7,598 nucleotides of DNA from Altererythrobacter sp. Lineage in GTDB: Bacteria > Pseudomonadota > Alphaproteobacteria > Sphingomonadales > Sphingomonadaceae. The translations under genes were made by a program, and so were the position numbers. This document shows, one piece after another, positions 6,301 through 7,598 of this stretch. The DNA lies in NCBI GenBank assembly GCA_024636575.1, contig JAGXGU010000036.1, positions 1 through 7,598 of the forward strand, written 5' to 3'. Positions within the stretch are counted from its first letter, which is position 1. Every line of letters starts with the position of its first letter. Below the pieces are notes generated by a model. That model did not search any database. It had not been told where the DNA came from and saw only the letters and a list, made by a program, of their open reading frames with translations.

Positions 6301-7598
6301 TTGACTGTCGGAGCTTTTACGCCTTTTGAATGGCTTATGCTGTTTCAACATGAGCTATTGCTGTTCGCCGGGGTGTTTTTCCTGATCGGTGCGGCGGACG
6401 AAATCTGCATGGATCTAGCCTGGCTCTGGCTGCGATTGACCGGGCGGGCCAGAACACGCCTGTTGCCCGCAGACACGCCCGACAGAGCCGGGACTCCGGG
6501 CTATCCCGGCGAGCTGTCCGGGACAGCGGCGATCTTTGTGCCGACCTGGCAGGAAGCCGGGGTTATCGGGACTACTATCGACCATATGCTCTGGGTCTGG
6601 CCGCAATCGGCCATGCGGGTTTATGTTGGCTGCTATAGCAATGACCAGGCCACCATAGACGCGGTCACCGTGGCCGGCGCAGGTGATCATCGACTGCGCC
6701 TGGTGATTCATGATCGCGCCGGCCCGACCACCAAGGCCGATTGCCTCAATCGCCTGTACCGGGCGCTGGACGAAGACGAGAAACGCAGCGGATATCGGGC
6801 CCGGATGGTGGTGATCCATGATGCGGAAGATATGGTTGATCCCGCCGGACTGGCCCTGCTTGACGCGGCGATGGATGATGCCGATCTGGCGCAATTGCCT
6901 GTCCTGCCCGTTCCCCAGCCGCACAGCCCGTGGATAGGCAGCCACTATTGCGAAGAATTTGCCGAGTCACATGGCAAGGCGATGGTGGTGCGCGATGCCT
7001 TGCGTGCCGGGATGCCGCTGGCCGGTGTTGGGTGCGCGATCGGCCGCGATGCGCTGGACGCGCTTGCCCGGATAAAGCCGGATGGGGTTCCCTTCGCAGC
7101 GGATTGTCTGACCGAGGATTACGAATTGGGTCTGGGCATTTCCGCGATGGGCGGAACCGCCCGGTTCCTGCGCTATCGCCGCCCGGGGGGACAATTGGTG
7201 GCGACGAGAGCCTATTTCCCGGCCGAGCTTGATCTTGCGGTGCGTCAGAAAACACGCTGGATTCACGGCATTGCCTTACAGGGGTGGGACCGGCTTGGAT
7301 GGCATGGCCGCCCGGCAGAAATATGGATGCGGTTGCGTGACCGCTGCGGTCCGATAACCGCGCTGGTCCTGGCGCTGGCCTATGCCTTGCTGGTGATGGT
7401 GACGTTCGGCTGGCTACTGAACCTTTCGGGGCTGGGCAAGGGAATGGAGCTGACGCCTGAATTGCGGATTATCCTGATCCTGAACTTCGCCAGTTTTGCC
7501 TGGCGCGTGGCGTGGCGTTTCGGGTTTACAGCCAGGGAATATGGCTGGGTAGAGGGGCTGCGTGCCGTGGTCCGTATCCCGGTTGCCAATGTGATCGC
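6301..7598 (+). CDS. NfrB-like family 2 glycosyltransferase, inner membrane, 3' end outside the window
   Basis: A membrane glycosyltransferase, 432 residues visible and still open at the right edge. An N-terminal membrane helix (about 19-45) precedes a cytoplasmic GT2 (GT-A) domain that starts AAIFVPTWQEAGVIG (76-90). Motifs follow in order: GPTTKADCLN (141-150), metal-binding HDAEDMVDP (173-181), LPVLPV (199-204), HYCEEFAESHGK (215-226), TEDYELG (271-277) and RQKTRWIHGIAL (315-326, the Q/RxxRW-type acceptor motif). Two more hydrophobic stretches follow at about 351-373 and 389-403. This order is that of E. coli NfrB, known as a phage N4 adsorption protein and c-di-GMP-responsive glycan synthase; here the donor sugar and product are unknown. 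TTG at 6301 is chosen because AGAGGA (6288-6293) lies 7 nt upstream; the next ATG, 6337, has no ribosome-binding site. An in-frame TAG at 6271 bars a longer form. Confidence 0.9.
   Translation, partial: MTVGAFTPFEWLMLFQHELLLFAGVFFLIGAADEICMDLAWLWLRLTGRARTRLLPADTPDRAGTPGYPGELSGTAAIFVPTWQEAGVIGTTIDHMLWVWPQSAMRVYVGCYSNDQATIDAVTVAGAGDHRLRLVIHDRAGPTTKADCLNRLYRALDEDEKRSGYRARMVVIHDAEDMVDPAGLALLDAAMDDADLAQLPVLPVPQPHSPWIGSHYCEEFAESHGKAMVVRDALRAGMPLAGVGCAIGRDALDALARIKPDGVPFAADCLTEDYELGLGISAMGGTARFLRYRRPGGQLVATRAYFPAELDLAVRQKTRWIHGIALQGWDRLGWHGRPAEIWMRLRDRCGPITALVLALAYALLVMVTFGWLLNLSGLGKGMELTPELRIILILNFASFAWRVAWRFGFTAREYGWVEGLRAVVRIPVANVI

Noticed and set aside
6415..7266. Minus-strand open frames of 99-176 codons opposite the glycosyltransferase
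   Set aside because: The plus-strand frame carries all GT2 motifs in order; the opposite frames are Pro/Arg/Gly-rich GC shadows.

Overview
The window looks like chromosomal DNA of an alphaproteobacterium, most likely of the order Sphingomonadales (Erythrobacter/Altererythrobacter type). This is inferred from moderately high GC, protein styles typical of that group (PRC-barrel stress protein, TorF-type outer-membrane protein, NfrB-like glycosyltransferase) and the amidase-rnpB neighbourhood. It carries seven complete or nearly complete protein genes, one further protein gene that runs off the right edge, and one RNA gene. No transposase, integrase, CRISPR array or tRNA was seen.

Layout. Bases 1-100 are a perfect 50+50 bp inverted repeat. 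Its right arm is the conserved start of an amidase domain, so the left arm is probably a fold-back copy made at a contig end. A 5'-truncated N-acetylmuramoyl-L-alanine amidase (51-638, +) follows. The RNase P RNA gene rnpB (644-1082, +) comes next, with a good promoter lying over the amidase 3' end. A PRC-barrel protein (1273-1641, +) converges through a strong hairpin on a metallophosphatase (1706-2509, -). A 353-bp non-coding stretch then precedes a secreted TorF-type outer-membrane protein (2863-3606, +), which ends in a textbook terminator. A membrane-anchored SIMPL-domain protein (3668-4441, -) diverges from a lactoylglutathione lyase (4539-4976, +). NhaA (5001-6212, -) diverges from a glycosyltransferase (TTG start at 6301, +) that is cut by the right edge.

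The genes do not form one pathway. Most are single transcription units in convergent or divergent pairs. The shared themes are envelope and stress housekeeping: cell-wall recycling, an outer-membrane barrel, an envelope SIMPL protein, methylglyoxal detoxification, Na+/pH homeostasis and surface-glycan synthesis. No convincing new multi-gene system was found. The items most worth following are the NfrB-like glycosyltransferase whose C-terminus is out of view, the terminal palindrome, the inverted repeat in the TorF leader and a possible general-stress promoter for the PRC-barrel gene.
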